From: Halictus rubicundus | Taxonomy: Eukaryota; Arthropoda; Insecta; Hymenoptera; Halictidae | DNA: 64,000 nt | Reading direction: 5' to 3' | Assembly: GCF_050948215.1 (NCBI RefSeq) | Contig: NC_135151.1 | Span: forward strand, 12,750,220-12,814,219 | In this document: one piece after another, positions 1-11,946 of the stretch | Layout: the number at the start of each line of letters is the position of its first letter | Numbering within the stretch: position 1 is the stretch's first letter | The notes under the pieces: model-generated | What the model was told of the DNA's origin: nothing | Databases searched by the model: none | What the model saw: the letters and a program-made list of their open reading frames with translations, nothing else | Program-made: the position numbers and the translations under genes

Positions 1-3000
1 TTGGGATAGCTCGATCATGAATAAAAAAGCATAGTCTTCTCCATGGGTATCCCGACAAACAGCAAAAGTGCCATAGATCTTTATTTTCTTGGATAATTAT
101 TACATTGTCTATAAAATTACTTTCACAATGGTGTTCGAAATAATTGTTCATTATTTTCTAAGCTATCGATTATTTAATCACACCACCTGCTTGCTATTAA
201 GTGTGCAAATGAATAATCGAAATTTTCATAAGCAGTTAAAAATTTGTTTGTAAAATTAGTTGGTCCTGTCGCTCTTTTGTTCACACTGTAACGAATGACG
301 AACGACGAAAAAAAAAAATGCAGTAAAATCGTACGAATCAATTAACGAATTAATGCGTGCCTACTTTGATTAAAATGATTTAAAAGTGGAGAATAACTAA
401 GCTTCGTAAAAGAGTTCGGTTGACTCACTCGTACACCTAATAAGTTGATTACCGTCTGACAATAAAAAGACTTTTGCTGAAACTATATAGGTATTCCTCG
501 AACTATGTACAACGTCAGATAATAATGTCACCGAACGTCGTATAAAATTTTAGATATACATAGACATAAGGGGTTCAACGAGCTTCTTGTTGCTCGAGAA
601 GGGAATATTTTCGCGACGAAGTCGACTTCGAGTTATTGATAAGGGCTTTGAAGGCTCGCGATAGGGACGAAGTCCGCCATGATCGAACGTAAAACTCACG
701 AATTCCACGGTTTGCAACGATAAAACAGGAAAATGAAACGAGACGCTCAAAGACTTCGGCTATAAAAGTGATACAAGACCCATTTGCAAGGAAACGACCC
801 CTCAAGTAAAATCGAGCGGAGTAATGGCGAGCATTTCAACGTAAAGAACGCCGAAGCCATTATCCCTAATAATTATTCCGATTTGAAGAACTGTTTAACG
901 GCGCGTGAAGGGCGGGGTAATATTTACTTAAAGATTTTTCGAAATCGTTATCCTCTTCCGAACGACTTGTACAGTTGTTAAGGGTTTAACGACCGAGGCG
1001 TAATCCAGCTTTATGCATCGGCAGAAAAGTCCGAGGGAAAGAAACGATCGTAAAGATAGTGTCCTGTTATCGCGTTTTCGCCTTTCGCGTCTTTGCTGAA
1101 ACGTCAGAGCCCGGGAAAACGTTTTTAAAATTTAATATTGTGCCTCCAAAACGGTTCCACCCCCTTCTTTAACATATACTAAAGTGGTCAAATAATAAAT
1201 GGCCTCAGAGAAATATTTTACTTCTCTAAAATTATATGCATTTTCTTTCTGAAAACCATTTTGACTTGTTCTTCTTAACGTGCGCGATAATTATGAAATT
1301 ATTACAAATACTTTGGAGTTGTTAAATGCCTGAAATATTTAGTGTGCGGTATCTAAAGAAAAATAAAATTGTCAAATAGCGAATCTTGGCAAAACGTGTT
1401 TCTTTTAAAAAATAGTTGTTCCACAGCCAGGCCCACTGAAAAATGTTTCATATTTTGTCTCGAAAAATTAAATCAATCTATTTTTGAAGATACCCAACGA
1501 TTAAGAACTTCATATGAATGTTGTTAAAGAAGAATAAAGTTATCGAACGATTAATTGTAACAAAGCGATCGGGTACAGAGAAATTGTTGCTTCACAGACG
1601 AGCAGGGTACACAGGCAAGCGTGATTCAGATTGTCATCGTGCGTAATGTTGTTATTATTATGGATTGATGATCACTCTAGATTATTGATTAAGCAGTTTA
1701 GTGCGTGCAACCCAATTACCGATCGGAGTGCATACCAATAAATCAGGACCACGATCTACGGGTTGTGGAGGCACACTGTGCAGGCCACCCTCCTCTATTT
1801 CTGCCACCGCTCTCTCCCCGTTGCCTCCGTCTTGCGCTAAACCTAATCGCTCGACGGGGCAAAGCGAAGATGACCAAAGTTTCTGCAACAGTACTCACGG
1901 CGTTACGATAACATCGCAACCGAACCGTGTTTTCTTGAAGTCGGACGCAATAACGAGCGGTGTAAACTGCAATCCTATACGGTAAGTGATCGCTATCGCT
2001 GGGAAAGTTTGTTCATAGATATTCAGTCGTTAATTGCCTCTTTCGGAGTCCAACGTTTCGAGCTGGCTCGCAGCTGCATCGTTACCGATCCAAAAGAACG
2101 CCGATCGTCCGCACTGCACTCAGGCGGATCTGGTTCACGCGGAAACCATCGCGAAACTTACAGCAAACCACACATTCCGCAAACAATAATCTGAAGCGAT
2201 CGTTCGACGCTAATAGTCAATTTTTGCTAACATAATTCCTATTCTTGACACCAATTATCTACCAGGGATTATTCTATAATAATAATTAGAAGTTTGTGGC
2301 TCATGAGTGACTAAGCGATTTCAATCGTTAACTAAGAAATCATTCCCGTTAACGTAATAATTTCGTTTCAGATTATTATGTAAAAAAAAAGATTCTTGAG
2401 TTTTCTATTGGTACAGCACAATTAATGAGAATCGTATAAATAGGCTTCCGGTAGATAAAGTGTTAATACGAGAAGAGAGGGAGGTCCTTTAATTACTATC
2501 TCGTTACGTTAGTGACCTTCATCAGTTATCTCGCGAATCTGCGAATTAAATGGATGAATTCTCATTTAGCGAGATATTTAGCACCGCGAAGATAGGGTGC
2601 GAAATTAAAACAGAAAGTAATGCTCACAGCGCGGAAAATCTATTTCTGCCTTCACCTTTCCATGATCCAGTTAATCCTGGTTTTTGTAATGATCCTAAAT
2701 GGATTATTAGAAACCTCCGCAATATAATTAATGTTTTTAGCGCGTCGCGTCACGTTCCGGCACCAGTGTCCAAACGATTCAATTCGACAATTTTAGCCCG
2801 GGGAACCAATTAAAAATTTCGTTTGTTTTTTCCGGGTCCAATTTCGGGCGTGTCGCGACGCCCGTCCGAATTAAACGAACGCAAACCGCGATCCGATTTT
2901 GCGGGAAATGGCGGCGCGGCAACAGCTCGCGCCCGGGCCCCCGATCTGCAATCCTTCGATTAGTTGCCGGCGGAATTTCGTAATGTTAGAATTTCCAGGC

Positions 3001-3324
3001 GCTCGTTAGCCCGCCAATCGCAAATTCGCGATCGCAAATTTCCGGCGCACTTGCTCGCTACGCCAGGATTCACGCCGGATTACCGGGGCGGACGTATTCC
3101 CAGAGTTTCTGCCGGAAACTTTCCGCACGACGATGCGGGAGAAAGTTGACGTTAATTTTACGTCGAACGGCTAAGTGTTATCGCGACATTTTCAGTCGCT
3201 TTATCGACAAATGAACGCCCACGACCCCGCAGCTAACAAATGTTTTAACAGAAGCGTCGGCCTTTCATTCACGGACGCGTGAACTGCATATTTATCCTGC
3301 ATTGTATCCATTTCAACCTATTGT
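1..3324. other. non-coding stretch, no gene recognised
   Basis: I see no supported gene here. Open frames are all under 95 codons and overlap on both strands. The first 2.4 kb is A+T-rich; from about 2740 to 3150 the DNA becomes strongly CpG-rich, which by itself removes stop codons. One good splice-donor-like string (G/GTAAGT) sits at 1981-1987 after an open frame, but there is no acceptor or protein similarity to back an exon. Confidence 0.6.
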
Positions 3325-4050
3325 TCAAGCACGATATTGAGTTTTGCACTTCCTTCTTTGATAATAAGTTTATTTATGTTCGTATGACTGTGGACGTATT
3401 TTTAGAAAATTGAAAATCTCGAGCACGTGTGGCTGAGTCCATTTATATCCACTATATCCATTATTCGACAGAGTCTTTAAACTTTTAATTATTTATGTCG
3501 AATTTATTAAGGAAATTAACAGATTCTGGAGAAGTAAGTTACAAGGAAAATTGTGAATACAGTAAAGTCTTGATGTAATTGTAAGCCCAAGCCTCGGGTC
3601 CGTGATGTGACATAGATCGTGTAGCGCTACTATTTTCTTGTGACCGCGTCGACCGAGCCAAACGTAGACAAGGACAGCGCGTGTAAACAAGAACCTAACT
3701 CTAAGAGTCTAACTCTCCCCAGTGGAGAGGATAGATCAACTGACTAAGTTCGTGTAGCTCCGTTCGGTATAGATCAAGACTTTACTGTACCTTCTTAAGT
3801 AAATGTATTTCTTTTTAAGTGAAAATGTCGATTGAGTGCACAAAAAGATTAGGAAAACATTCCTTTATTGAATGATATCAAATATTGCATATCTTTCTTT
3901 GGTAGTACGCTTATTGATCACTATGTATCAATTTCTAGAAAATTTTAAACCTTGGGTACTTGTGACCGAATCGAGCACTAGCCATCTGGTTTAATTTTTG
4001 TTAACTATTTATGTCAAATTCAGTGTACAAAGTTGACAAATCCTGCTAGT
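3325..4050 (+). repeat. diverged direct duplication split by a miniature element
   Basis: Two diverged direct copies can be aligned by eye, about 3325-3540 and 3865-4050. Shared landmarks occur in the same order in each: a TTTG..A...TTATT block (near 3357 and 3899), TAGAAAATT (3403 and 3936), and TTAA.TATTTATGTC.AATT (near 3486 and 4002). The spacing is about 515-540 bp. Removing the 228 bp transposon-like element at 3560-3787 leaves roughly 290-310 bp, so the simplest reading is a local duplication followed by insertion. The identity is modest and the unit ends are uncertain. Confidence 0.5.
3560..3787. mobile_element. Tc1/mariner-like miniature element, copy 1
   Basis: The ends are inverted repeats: CAGTAAAGTCTTGAT at 3560 and ATCAAGACTTTACTG ending at 3787, both immediately flanked by TA (3558-3559 and 3788-3789), the target duplication of the Tc1/mariner superfamily. 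The element is 228 bp with no coding capacity, so it must be non-autonomous. A second copy, with the same terminal repeats and matching internal blocks (for example CTTGTGACCGCGTCGACCG), lies at 63598-63894. Superfamily assignment rests on the TA flanks and TIR style only. Confidence 0.82.
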
Positions 4051-6572
4051 GCACGTGCCAAGTAAAAATGTAAGTACCTACTTAGAATTAAATAAAATAT
4101 TTTAATTAGAATTTGTTTGCAGTAAAAACGCCGAATGAATGAATAAAAAATGTAGGAAGTCTTGCCCGTGAGTGTGTTAATTTGCCCGTAAAGTTGTATA
4201 TATTTGTTGCGAGAAATGGTTGACGACAAAGTTTAATTTCCTAATGAACGGTTCGTTTGGAGCGCCAAATGCTCACCGTGCCGGAAAATGCGAAAAGTGA
4301 TGCCACGTTATCCTGCCTCAACTGTCTTAACTAATATCCCTGCTTATAAGCTGAAAGCAACTTGAAATTAGCTTTAAGTACTAATTTAATTAGGGCATAT
4401 CTTCATCCACGCTATCCGCCTCCACTCGATTCCAGTTTGCTATTATTAAGTTCGCGAATTAGGAGACGTCAGAGCGGCAAGTATTATTTTATAATTCCCC
4501 GGGAAACTCGGTCGGGCTGTGCATCGCGAAACTTTTATTTCAAAAGAGCGAATGCTAAACTTGTTCGATACAAATGTTTCTTCCTTTGTATTCGTTCATT
4601 ATTTCATTGCAGAGAGAATTTCGAAAAGTCGTGGGCGAGGAAAAAATAGTGCGTGGGAAACTGTTTTGCATTCTCCTTAATGAAACATACATTTTTTAAA
4701 TAATATTTATAAAAGAGATCCATAATGAACAGCGCCCTAATATTAGTTCAGGGTTCTTTCATTAGTGACTGCTTAAGTGTCTCGTCAACTTCACCACGAT
4801 TTCAGATATGTCAGACATTTATCGGACACCTCAATTTAAACAGTTTCATGAAAAGTAGGTTTCCAGCGTTAATAATCATCCAACCTGGAACTTATGCGAG
4901 AAGGTAGGAGCCCCTAAAGATCATAATTATATTAGGATTAGGTATTGTTCTTTACAGGCTTCGTGAACGTAAAACTCATTACAGAAATCGATTTAAATAT
5001 CAAACAATAGCAACATTTCAGTGTTACAAATTTTGACGTATTCCGAAAAAGCAACAATCGACAGAAACGTGTAAAATTGCTAATAAAATCATTAAGCTCC
5101 ATCGTTAATTTAAATACCGTTAACAACAATGGCGTTACTATAATCATTACGTAATTGTTTGTACACAGCAATCGCGGTGCGGCCTGGATTGACAGGTGAA
5201 TGCCGGCCGGCATGGCGTGCGTGAAATAATTTCGCGAAGGCTTGCAATTAATACCTCTATACAATTACGTTAATACCGATTTACTGGACCAGAGCAACGA
5301 TCAGACCTTTGTTCTGAATTCTATTTAAATACGCCGTGAAACGGCGTATTGTTCTGCACAATTTCAAAGACAATCATGAGCTCGAATCTCTGCGGCGATG
5401 AGGCATCATGTGTGTCGAATTAATATTCAGCCGCGTTTATCAATTATCGTCTATTTAACAGTTATGTAATACAAGTACACCCAAGAACTGTATTAATAGA
5501 GTGCAGGTTCTATGCACTTACGACAAAAGTAGGTACCATTTAAAATAGTAAAAAGATTCAGAGAATTTGGAAACATCAATGTACTAGGTGTACAAATTAA
5601 TTCGAAGAGAATGTTTATCTTGCGTAAAGATCCCCGTGATCCAGTTATTAATATTTTCCTTCATGCGATGCTATTATTTTGCGACATGGCCCACCGAAGA
5701 AATGTTTTCGCCAATCCAGCAAAGTTATACGGGATTGCGGGGCGTTATACGATAACGAGTCGCCGATTTCCGCGTAACGTCGGCGCGTTCAACCCAATTA
5801 TCGTCACCTTTGTTCGCAATTAACTTGTAAAACAGGATAACCCCGTGGCGCGGGATCTAGTCACGGAGCGGCGTCGATCGAGCCGTTATCGATCGGACCG
5901 AGGGGCGCGATAGAATCACCGGGAGAACTCGTATAACGTTATGACGCTTGAATATTCATCGGGGGTGGTTTTAATGAATGCAATCCAAGGAGCCGAATAA
6001 CAGAGAACACGTAAACAGAAGAGGAGAACTGATTCTCTCGGTTCTCGCGCCGCCGTAAATCTGCTTTCGGTGTTTTTCTACGAAGCTTGTTCTCGCTGGC
6101 GCGAGAACGAGGGATCGATCGATCCTTTTCCCCCGTGGTCCCGGGGAGAACGAATCCAACGCACACCCCGTGCGCGGCAAGTCGGCGAAAACAGCCGGTG
6201 TTTAGAGAATCCCCGTTGGAAAGTTGATACCGCGTTACAGGTCGACTCGAAACGGCGGCACATCGTTTCGCGGAAGTTTTAGGACGGCCATTAGGAAGTG
6301 ATGGCTCGCCCGGGGAGTTCGAACGCCCCCCGGAACCACAGTTACGCGGTTGTTGCTGTAAATCAACAAGTTGATATCTGTTACTTAACCTAAACTGTAA
6401 CCAAGCCGGACAGAGCAACACTTTCCGTGGCCGGATAATGGCCCCCGCACGACGATGATACGATCAACTCTCGCACCGTAAATATCCGTTCTCCCTGCAT
6501 CCCTGATTTTCGGATCTTCGCTACATTGCTGCAAGATTTTCTGAACGCTCGAGGATTTTCGAGAAAGATTTT
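4051..6572. other. non-coding stretch, no gene recognised
   Basis: I see nothing coding. The left half is A+T-rich; 5840-6330 is CpG-rich and produces several overlapping open frames on both strands (up to 160 codons, minus strand, 5939-6421), which is typical of GC-rich non-coding DNA. A small perfect hairpin lies at 5328-5350, and a REP-B-like fragment (GTGCAGGTTCTATGCACTTA) at about 5501-5520. Confidence 0.6.
5328..5350. other. perfect 9-bp stem hairpin
   Basis: AATACGCCG and CGGCGTATT pair perfectly across a 5-base loop (TGAAA). It is a short isolated palindrome in A+T-rich DNA with no U-tract, gene or repeat family nearby, so no function is assigned. Confidence 0.6.
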
Positions 6573-7110
6573 TATACACGGTGTTCGACTACGGGTAGGA
6601 GAAAATTTAAGGGGTGGTTTTCCGTGACAATGTAAGACGAAAATGAAGAGTAAAAGAAATGGTGATTTCGACTCCACTTTTCAGTTATTAACAGTTAAAA
6701 GTCCGCCTACAATGCGGCAACCCGGCCAACAGAGGTGCACGTTGCGTATGTCATAGTGCCACGCAAGAAGTCACCTGGCAAGAATTTAGCGTGTAAAACC
6801 GTCCGATTGGGTCATTCCACGCGCATTTTCGGTTCTAGCTGAATTATTGGCCAAAGTGTGCGACGTCGAAGCCTAACCACTGGATGCGAGCAAGGACCCC
6901 CTTTGATACGTGACTGTTGCGCGCCTTTATGACGTAAACCTCCGTACACCTCTGTTGACCGGGTTGCCGCATTTTAGGCAGATTTTTAATTGGTTATATC
7001 TAAAAAATGAAGCCGAAATCGCAATTTTTTAATTCTCTATTTTCGTCTTATATTGTCATGGAGAACCACCCCTTAAATTTTCTACCACCTTTACTCGAAC
7101 ACCATGTATA
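6573..7110. mobile_element. long-armed inverted-repeat transposon (non-autonomous)
   Basis: The ends match as inverted repeats: TATACACGGTGTTCGA at 6573 and TCGAACACCATGTATA ending at 7110. The match continues inward for about 170-200 bp on each side. Landmarks shared by both arms are AAATTTAAGGGGTGGTT and its complement AACCACCCCTTAAATTT, the TAAGACGAAAAT block, and AATGCGGCAACCCGG with its complement CCGGGTTGCCGCATT. Even the inner part (GTCAT..., near 6767 and 6931) is still alignable, so most of the 538 bp folds back on itself. There is no open frame of transposase size. A half copy lies at 38035-38155. A TA or TATA target is suggested by the ends; the superfamily is unknown to me. Confidence 0.85.
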
Positions 7111-7517
7111 AGAGACTGTCAAATGGTTGCTTCAGAAGCAACTCGGATTGCTGTATTTTCAATTTTGAGTGATTTACGATTTCCTTACAAGATTTGAAAA
7201 TTAGGATATCTAGGATAGAATGTTAGGATCAATTTATTAAAATCATTGAAGGAAGATAGAAATTTCTGAAAATTCAATTTTTGTCTTGAATAACTAATAG
7301 CGGCAAAAGTAAAATTTTTCAAGTTGAACATCACGTTTAGCTTCAAGCAAGCTTAGCTTTCACGCTTTTACAAACTATAATTTGTATGTGAACGCTGCAC
7401 GTATAGTTCCACCTTCAGAAGTCACTTTTGTCCCTAAGAATCGTATAAACATCTATGGCAATTTGCAACCCAGGAAGCTAAAGTCGGAGAGTTTGTTGAT
7501 TTTCTAGGGTTGTGCAT
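7111..7517. other. A+T-rich non-coding spacer
   Basis: This lies between two transposon-like elements. I see no coding frame or clear repeat in it. Confidence 0.5.
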
Positions 7518-7519
7518 TA

Positions 7520-7667
7520 GGTTGTCCCAAAAGGTACGTTAAGGAAAAATTATGAAATAATAAAATGTTTATAATCTCTAATGCAAGACTGTCAGCTTGT
7601 ACAAGCTAATAATTTCATGACATACCCTATACATTGTTCTGACTAAAAGTCTTATGGAACTAACCTC
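7520..7667. mobile_element. short mariner-derived miniature element
   Basis: The left end GGTTGTCCCAAAAGGTACGT, preceded by TTA, resembles the terminal repeat of insect mariner transposons. The next ~25 bases (AAGGAAAAATTATGAAATAA) also have the look of mariner subterminal sequence. The right end, read in reverse complement, is GGTTAGTTCCATAAGACTTT, an imperfect copy of the left. The interior is far too short for the ~345-codon mariner transposase. The ends differ at several positions, so the copy is old. Confidence is moderate because only the ends support it. Confidence 0.6.
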
Positions 7668-7670
7668 GAA

Positions 7671-7872
7671 TGGCTGTGTCAAGTTCTAAAATGAAGGAGG
7701 AGGAACACTTTAGGGAATGAAGGATTAGATCAATTTGTAAATAAACTTGTACTAATTTAATCACTCGCTATGTATTATTTCAACCAGAATTTGTCTTAAG
7801 TGGATAAAATTGAATTGTGTGATGCTGTGCATCAAGTTCTGGAATAAAAGAAAGAGAAACGCTTTGATCTGT
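7671..7872 (+). repeat. imperfect local direct repeat
   Basis: GCTGTGTCAAGTTCTAAAAT followed by a purine-rich run and CACTTTAGG (7672-7713) resembles GCTGTGCATCAAGTTCTGGAAT, purines and CGCTTTGATC (7826-7870). The copies lie about 155 bp apart and are short and diverged, so this may be a remnant of a local duplication or partly chance. Confidence 0.35.
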
Positions 7873-8446
7873 TTAAGTCGAACAATTGTCATCGGAAACG
7901 TTTCTCGTACAGTTTAGAACAACAAAGACGCTTCGGATGGACACAGTTCACGAGACACACTGTATATCCTGTTTGGACCTTCGTCGTAGACATCGCAACT
8001 ACATTCACAGCCACCGACGGTAGTAATTGCAGCGTAAACATTTCCCCGGGGCGCTGATTGCGAGACTCATTATTTCGGCGAACCTCCAAATCGAGAATCG
8101 CGCTTGAGATTCGACGACTCGAAGACGCCGCCCGTCGCCTTGATTAAGGGAGTGGGATGTCTCATTATTGCTCATAATCAACGCGCTACAATGGGGAGAC
8201 CGTGCCACGCCAGCCGAGAGAAGAGATTCCGTGCAAAATTCGTTCGGAACCTCTTCGCGTCTCTGGTTTTCGTCTATCGTTTCCGCCTCTCGAATCTGTC
8301 GAGCGTCTTGGAACCCCGGGTGCTTTCGGGACATCCCTTATCGATAAAGCCGACAATAAACGCGAATCGGGAACCTTTTTCCTAGACCAGCAGCCGCCCT
8401 GTCCAATTTCATTTACGGTTTTCGTTAGCGTTTTCGGGACACGCGC

Positions 8447-8448
<2 letters not shown>

Positions 8449-8487
<39 letters not shown>
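8449..8487. repeat. (CT)n microsatellite
   Basis: This is an uninterrupted CT run of 39 bases. It lies in CpG-rich DNA and reads as poly-Ser/Leu or Arg/Glu in spurious frames on either strand, so those frames are not genes. Confidence 0.97.
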
Positions 8488-8489
<2 letters not shown>

Positions 8490-10930
8490 CGTTTACGGCT
8501 TACACTTAACCCGTTTAATCCCATTAGTGGACTCTTCCGGCTACGTGATTTCGAAATTAAATTGACTCCCCGTTATGCGGTGTAACGTAATGAAAAGCCC
8601 GGCTCCGGGTTTTTCGGAAGCTTTCAGTTTCCCGGCTGAACCGTGGCTTCGGCGGTCGTTCGCTCTGTTATTTAATAATTTGCCAGGCTCGCCGTTTAAC
8701 GCCGGAATTTCAGACCTGATGGTCGAAAGAACGAATCGGTGTATTAACCGCGGCGATTACGCCTCAGTTTGATATTACTGGGAATTTGAGACTGGAAATT
8801 CGTGTGGGAAAAAGGTGAAAATCTTTCAGCGTTGGAAAAAGAGAGATATACAAGTCGAAACAGTTAATCATTGGATAACAAGGGATTAAGGGCCGAGATT
8901 TCGTAATTCACGATAAGGTAGAGTAACTACGTTACCGACAAAAATAGGCGAAAAATGATTTTACGCGCCTCAACTTTTCGTCCTTATATGAGAATACTTT
9001 TCGCTGGGAAAGTTCAATCTAGCGCGCGATGGTCATGAGCTGGCGATATTATGCAAATATTTGGTAATATAAGCGTTAGAAGTAGGGGCCAAAAATTGGC
9101 GATGTGTATGTCGTGGAATCCAAGCATTTTTATGCCATTGAATGAGTTTTCTGGATGAAATCGAGAGTAGCGAGATATAAAATATCTCCAGCTACAAATT
9201 GAGCTATATTCCGTCCTGATTCTATGCGAAATAAAGCCAAAAACTTGAAGTACGTTTCTGGCGTCAGAATTCATGATATCGATAATACAGAGCAAAAACG
9301 TGACAAGTTTAGTCACAGACTTAAGACCCGTCGGCTCAAGACCAAGACGGATCTTAAATCTGTGTCTGAAGGCTGTGAACGGAAATTATACAGCAGTTAC
9401 CGACCTGCTGACTCTGAAAAAGTCACGTGACTACCCTTGGCCCTTAAGTAAAAGTTCTATGAAACACAATAATATTGAAGGATGCTACGAAGGAGGTCCT
9501 ATGCAAGCCACGCTAAAATTATGTTACAATTATTTACTTTAATCCTTCTGTCACAAACCAAAACTTTCTACGATGTTCAATGATATTGCACTTTGTAGTT
9601 TCAATGCATATTCTTATCGTATATTCAAGAACGTAAAAATCTATAATACTTTTTCTAAAACTATTTTCCATCAAAAACGTTAAAGAAGCAGTAAAAAGAA
9701 ATTGAAAGTGGCTACCCGGTTATTGACACAAGTGTTAACGAAAATGATATCTTTGGGATGTGGTGGTTAACCGGACAGAGAAATATTCGCTTATACCACT
9801 TTTTCATGAAACGGTTCAATTGATACAAATCTCAATTTTCGCGAAATATTATACGGAAGCCGGGTTGAGGAAGAGATTTCATTTATCAACGAAAAAATCC
9901 AATACGATAAAAGAAGCGTACGGACGTCATTAAAAAACATATTTGTTTTTATTTCGAAGACATATGAATCCCATACGTGGATAAAAATTTTCTGAATAAC
10001 AGTCACGATAATTGAAAATTCTCCGATAATAACGTTGCAGCTAGACGAACAAAAATCACATGGACCATTGTTGCAGGATTTCGCAGCTCGCGGCGGAAAT
10101 AGCGTAGCTGGCAAATTTTTAGAGCCAATAGCGAGCAATTCCGCCGTTCCCCATTCGCGATACGATTTCGACGTCGGTGGCAGAGCAGCGTCGCGCAGAG
10201 ATGGATAAAATTCGCGCGGAGGCAAGAACCATAATTCGCGTGGGTGGCCGGCTCTGTTTATCGCATTTCCATACCTAATGTCCGACATAACGCCAACATC
10301 GTCAGCGCTCCGGCGGCGTATCCCTCTCATTTTTTAACGGGAATTTCCCGGGAGGTAGCCGAATTACCAGCAGTGGCTGTATTTACCGTGCAGCCGCCGC
10401 CTCTCCTTTCGAGAGCACTCTCCGTCGCGCTATCTTCCGTCGGTGAATCACAGAACGCGCGGCGTTTCGCGTCATAACGATTCCCGCGATAATAAAAAGG
10501 GTCCAAGAGAGGAACGGGAAGGAAATAAAAGGCTAGGAGAAACCGGAGAAAAAAGAGTAACGAGAGAAAGTACGGGGCCACAAGAGAAGGAAATAAAGAG
10601 AGAGAGAGAGAGGAGGCCAAGAGAAAAAATCGGCGAGATCCATCAGCAAGAGCCGCGTTCGACCGCGGTTCCGTTCCGTTGGAGAGGAGAGAGGCCACTT
10701 TTCGGCCGGGACGATAATAAATCGCTACAATTTCGGGGGTGGAAACGGGATGTGCGGTACGGCTTACATACGAAATGCCAGGCTGCCACCCCCGCAGCCA
10801 CTACCGTTCCGCGCCGCTCTGACAAATACGATACACGGCTATCGCTTCGAAACGTCGTGCGAGCTCCGAAGAAAACGCTCCGGAAAAACCAGTGCAGGTT
10901 CGTTCTCGGAGCACAGAGTTTTCGGGGGAA
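8488..10930. other. non-coding stretch, no gene recognised
   Basis: I see no gene. Open frames reach 179 codons (minus, 9791-10330) and 172 codons (plus, 10443-10961), but they overlap others in CpG-rich or purine-rich DNA and show no recognisable domain. The stretch includes an imperfect stem-loop (9315-9363) and a short GA tract (10597-10613) inside a purine-rich segment from about 10490 to 10630. Confidence 0.55.
9315..9363. other. imperfect stem-loop, 18-bp arms
   Basis: ACAGACTTAAGACCCGTC (9315-9332) pairs with GACGGATCTTAAATCTGT (9346-9363) at 16 of 18 positions around a 13-base loop. TGAC-type strings lie outside both arms, but I could not extend the symmetry convincingly. It could be the heart of a small foldback element or a structured transcript. 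Confidence 0.6.
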
Positions 10931-11240
10931 TACATGGTGTCCCAAAAATGTACGTGCTTGAGTGGGCCGATTCCTCAGGTTATTTCGAACAACTTTTTCC
11001 TTTGCGAAAATGCTCTCCGCGGCTTTGTTGAGGAGTTATTATCGACAAACACGGACCAATCAGAGTGCGTCTACAGCGGCCGTGTTCCGGCTCGGCCAAT
11101 GCCAACGCCACGCACAGCGGGACTTATCGCCGTGCCGAAATCCGATTGGCCCGTGTTTTTCGTTAACAACTCCTTAACGGAGCCGCGGAGAACATTTTCG
11201 CAAAGGACAAAGTTATTTCAAATGACCTCAGGAATCACCC
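10931..11240. mobile_element. foldback element with near-adjacent long arms
   Basis: The left arm (about 10964-11092) and right arm (about 11110-11240) are inverted copies with almost no spacer. Matching landmarks are GATTCCTCAGGT against ACCTCAGGAATC, CCTTTGCGAAAATG against CATTTTCGCAAAGG, and CTCCGCGGCT against AGCCGCGGAG. The left arm is preceded by TACATGGTGTCCCAAAAATG at 10931, which resembles a mariner-type end. The matching right terminus is missing after 11240, so the right end is truncated or was displaced. A similar end in inverse orientation occurs at 11926-11946. No coding capacity is seen. Confidence 0.75.
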
Positions 11241-11466
11241 CTTTCCAGGAAGCAAGGGAGGAGGTGTGTTTCTATTTCTACTTGGTACGATTGGAAAGGT
11301 CAACCATCTGACAATAAATGCACGTGACACCATTAACCTGCTTTTACATTTATATTTCATTCTTTTTTTAGTGTTCATAAATTGGTTGTACGAAAAGGGG
11401 CATTGATATTTATATATGGGATAATGTAATAAAAGAGAATAATATTAGCACAATTTCTTCAATTAA

Positions 11467-11701
11467 CACTTTGACTACCCAACTAGAAACCTCAAAAAAT
11501 CCATAAAATCAAAGTAAGTTATTTAATGAAATAAAAATTGAAAAAAATTAAATGTATCATATTGAGTAGTTCCCCATCTCTCTTGCATTTTACAGATCCT
11601 AATTAAATTTGGTACAATGAATATATTAACGCAAAAATTCATTTTGAAACCTGGACAAATAATTCCGTCACCCACATATGGGTGACATGACAGTCAACGT
11701 G
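11467..11701. mobile_element. TTAA-flanked miniature element, family T2, copy 1
   Basis: The 235 bp element is flanked by TTAA on both sides (11463-11466 and 11702-11705). Its ends are CACTTTGACTAC and, in reverse complement, CACGTTGACTGT, an imperfect TIR. A near-perfect palindrome, GTCACCCACATATGGGTGAC, lies just inside the right end (11677-11696). A related copy at 24453-24647 shares the TIR, the AATCAAAGT motif and the CACCC...TATGG block. TTAA duplication is the hallmark of piggyBac-type transposition. There is no transposase, so it is non-autonomous. Confidence 0.8.
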
Positions 11702-11925
11702 TTAATACTGAATTTATCGTAATTTATGAATTAAATCACGATATCGTTGATTCACATTTTCGTGGACATTAGCGTATTACTGCTATGCTTGACGGAAGTG
11801 ATTTTCCAATTAGATGTCAATTTATATGCACTAATGTCGCTACAAAACAAAAAGTGATCTCCCTCACTAATCTTCCTATCTTCAAGATATTTACAATGCT
11901 CCTTTCATGTCCCCTCTCCCCTACA

Positions 11926-11946
11926 ACATTTTTGGGACAGCCTGTA
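11926..11946 (-). mobile_element. solo mariner-like transposon end
   Basis: The reverse complement begins TACAGGCTGTCCCAAAAATG, close to the end at 10931 and to insect mariner-type ends. The sequence inward (left, to perhaps 11750) could belong to the same element, but I found no partner end in matching orientation apart from the one at 10931. Confidence 0.5.

Noticed and set aside
6300..6350. TTCGAACG string as part of a tRNA T-arm
   Set aside because: No acceptor stem, D-arm or anticodon arm can be folded around it.
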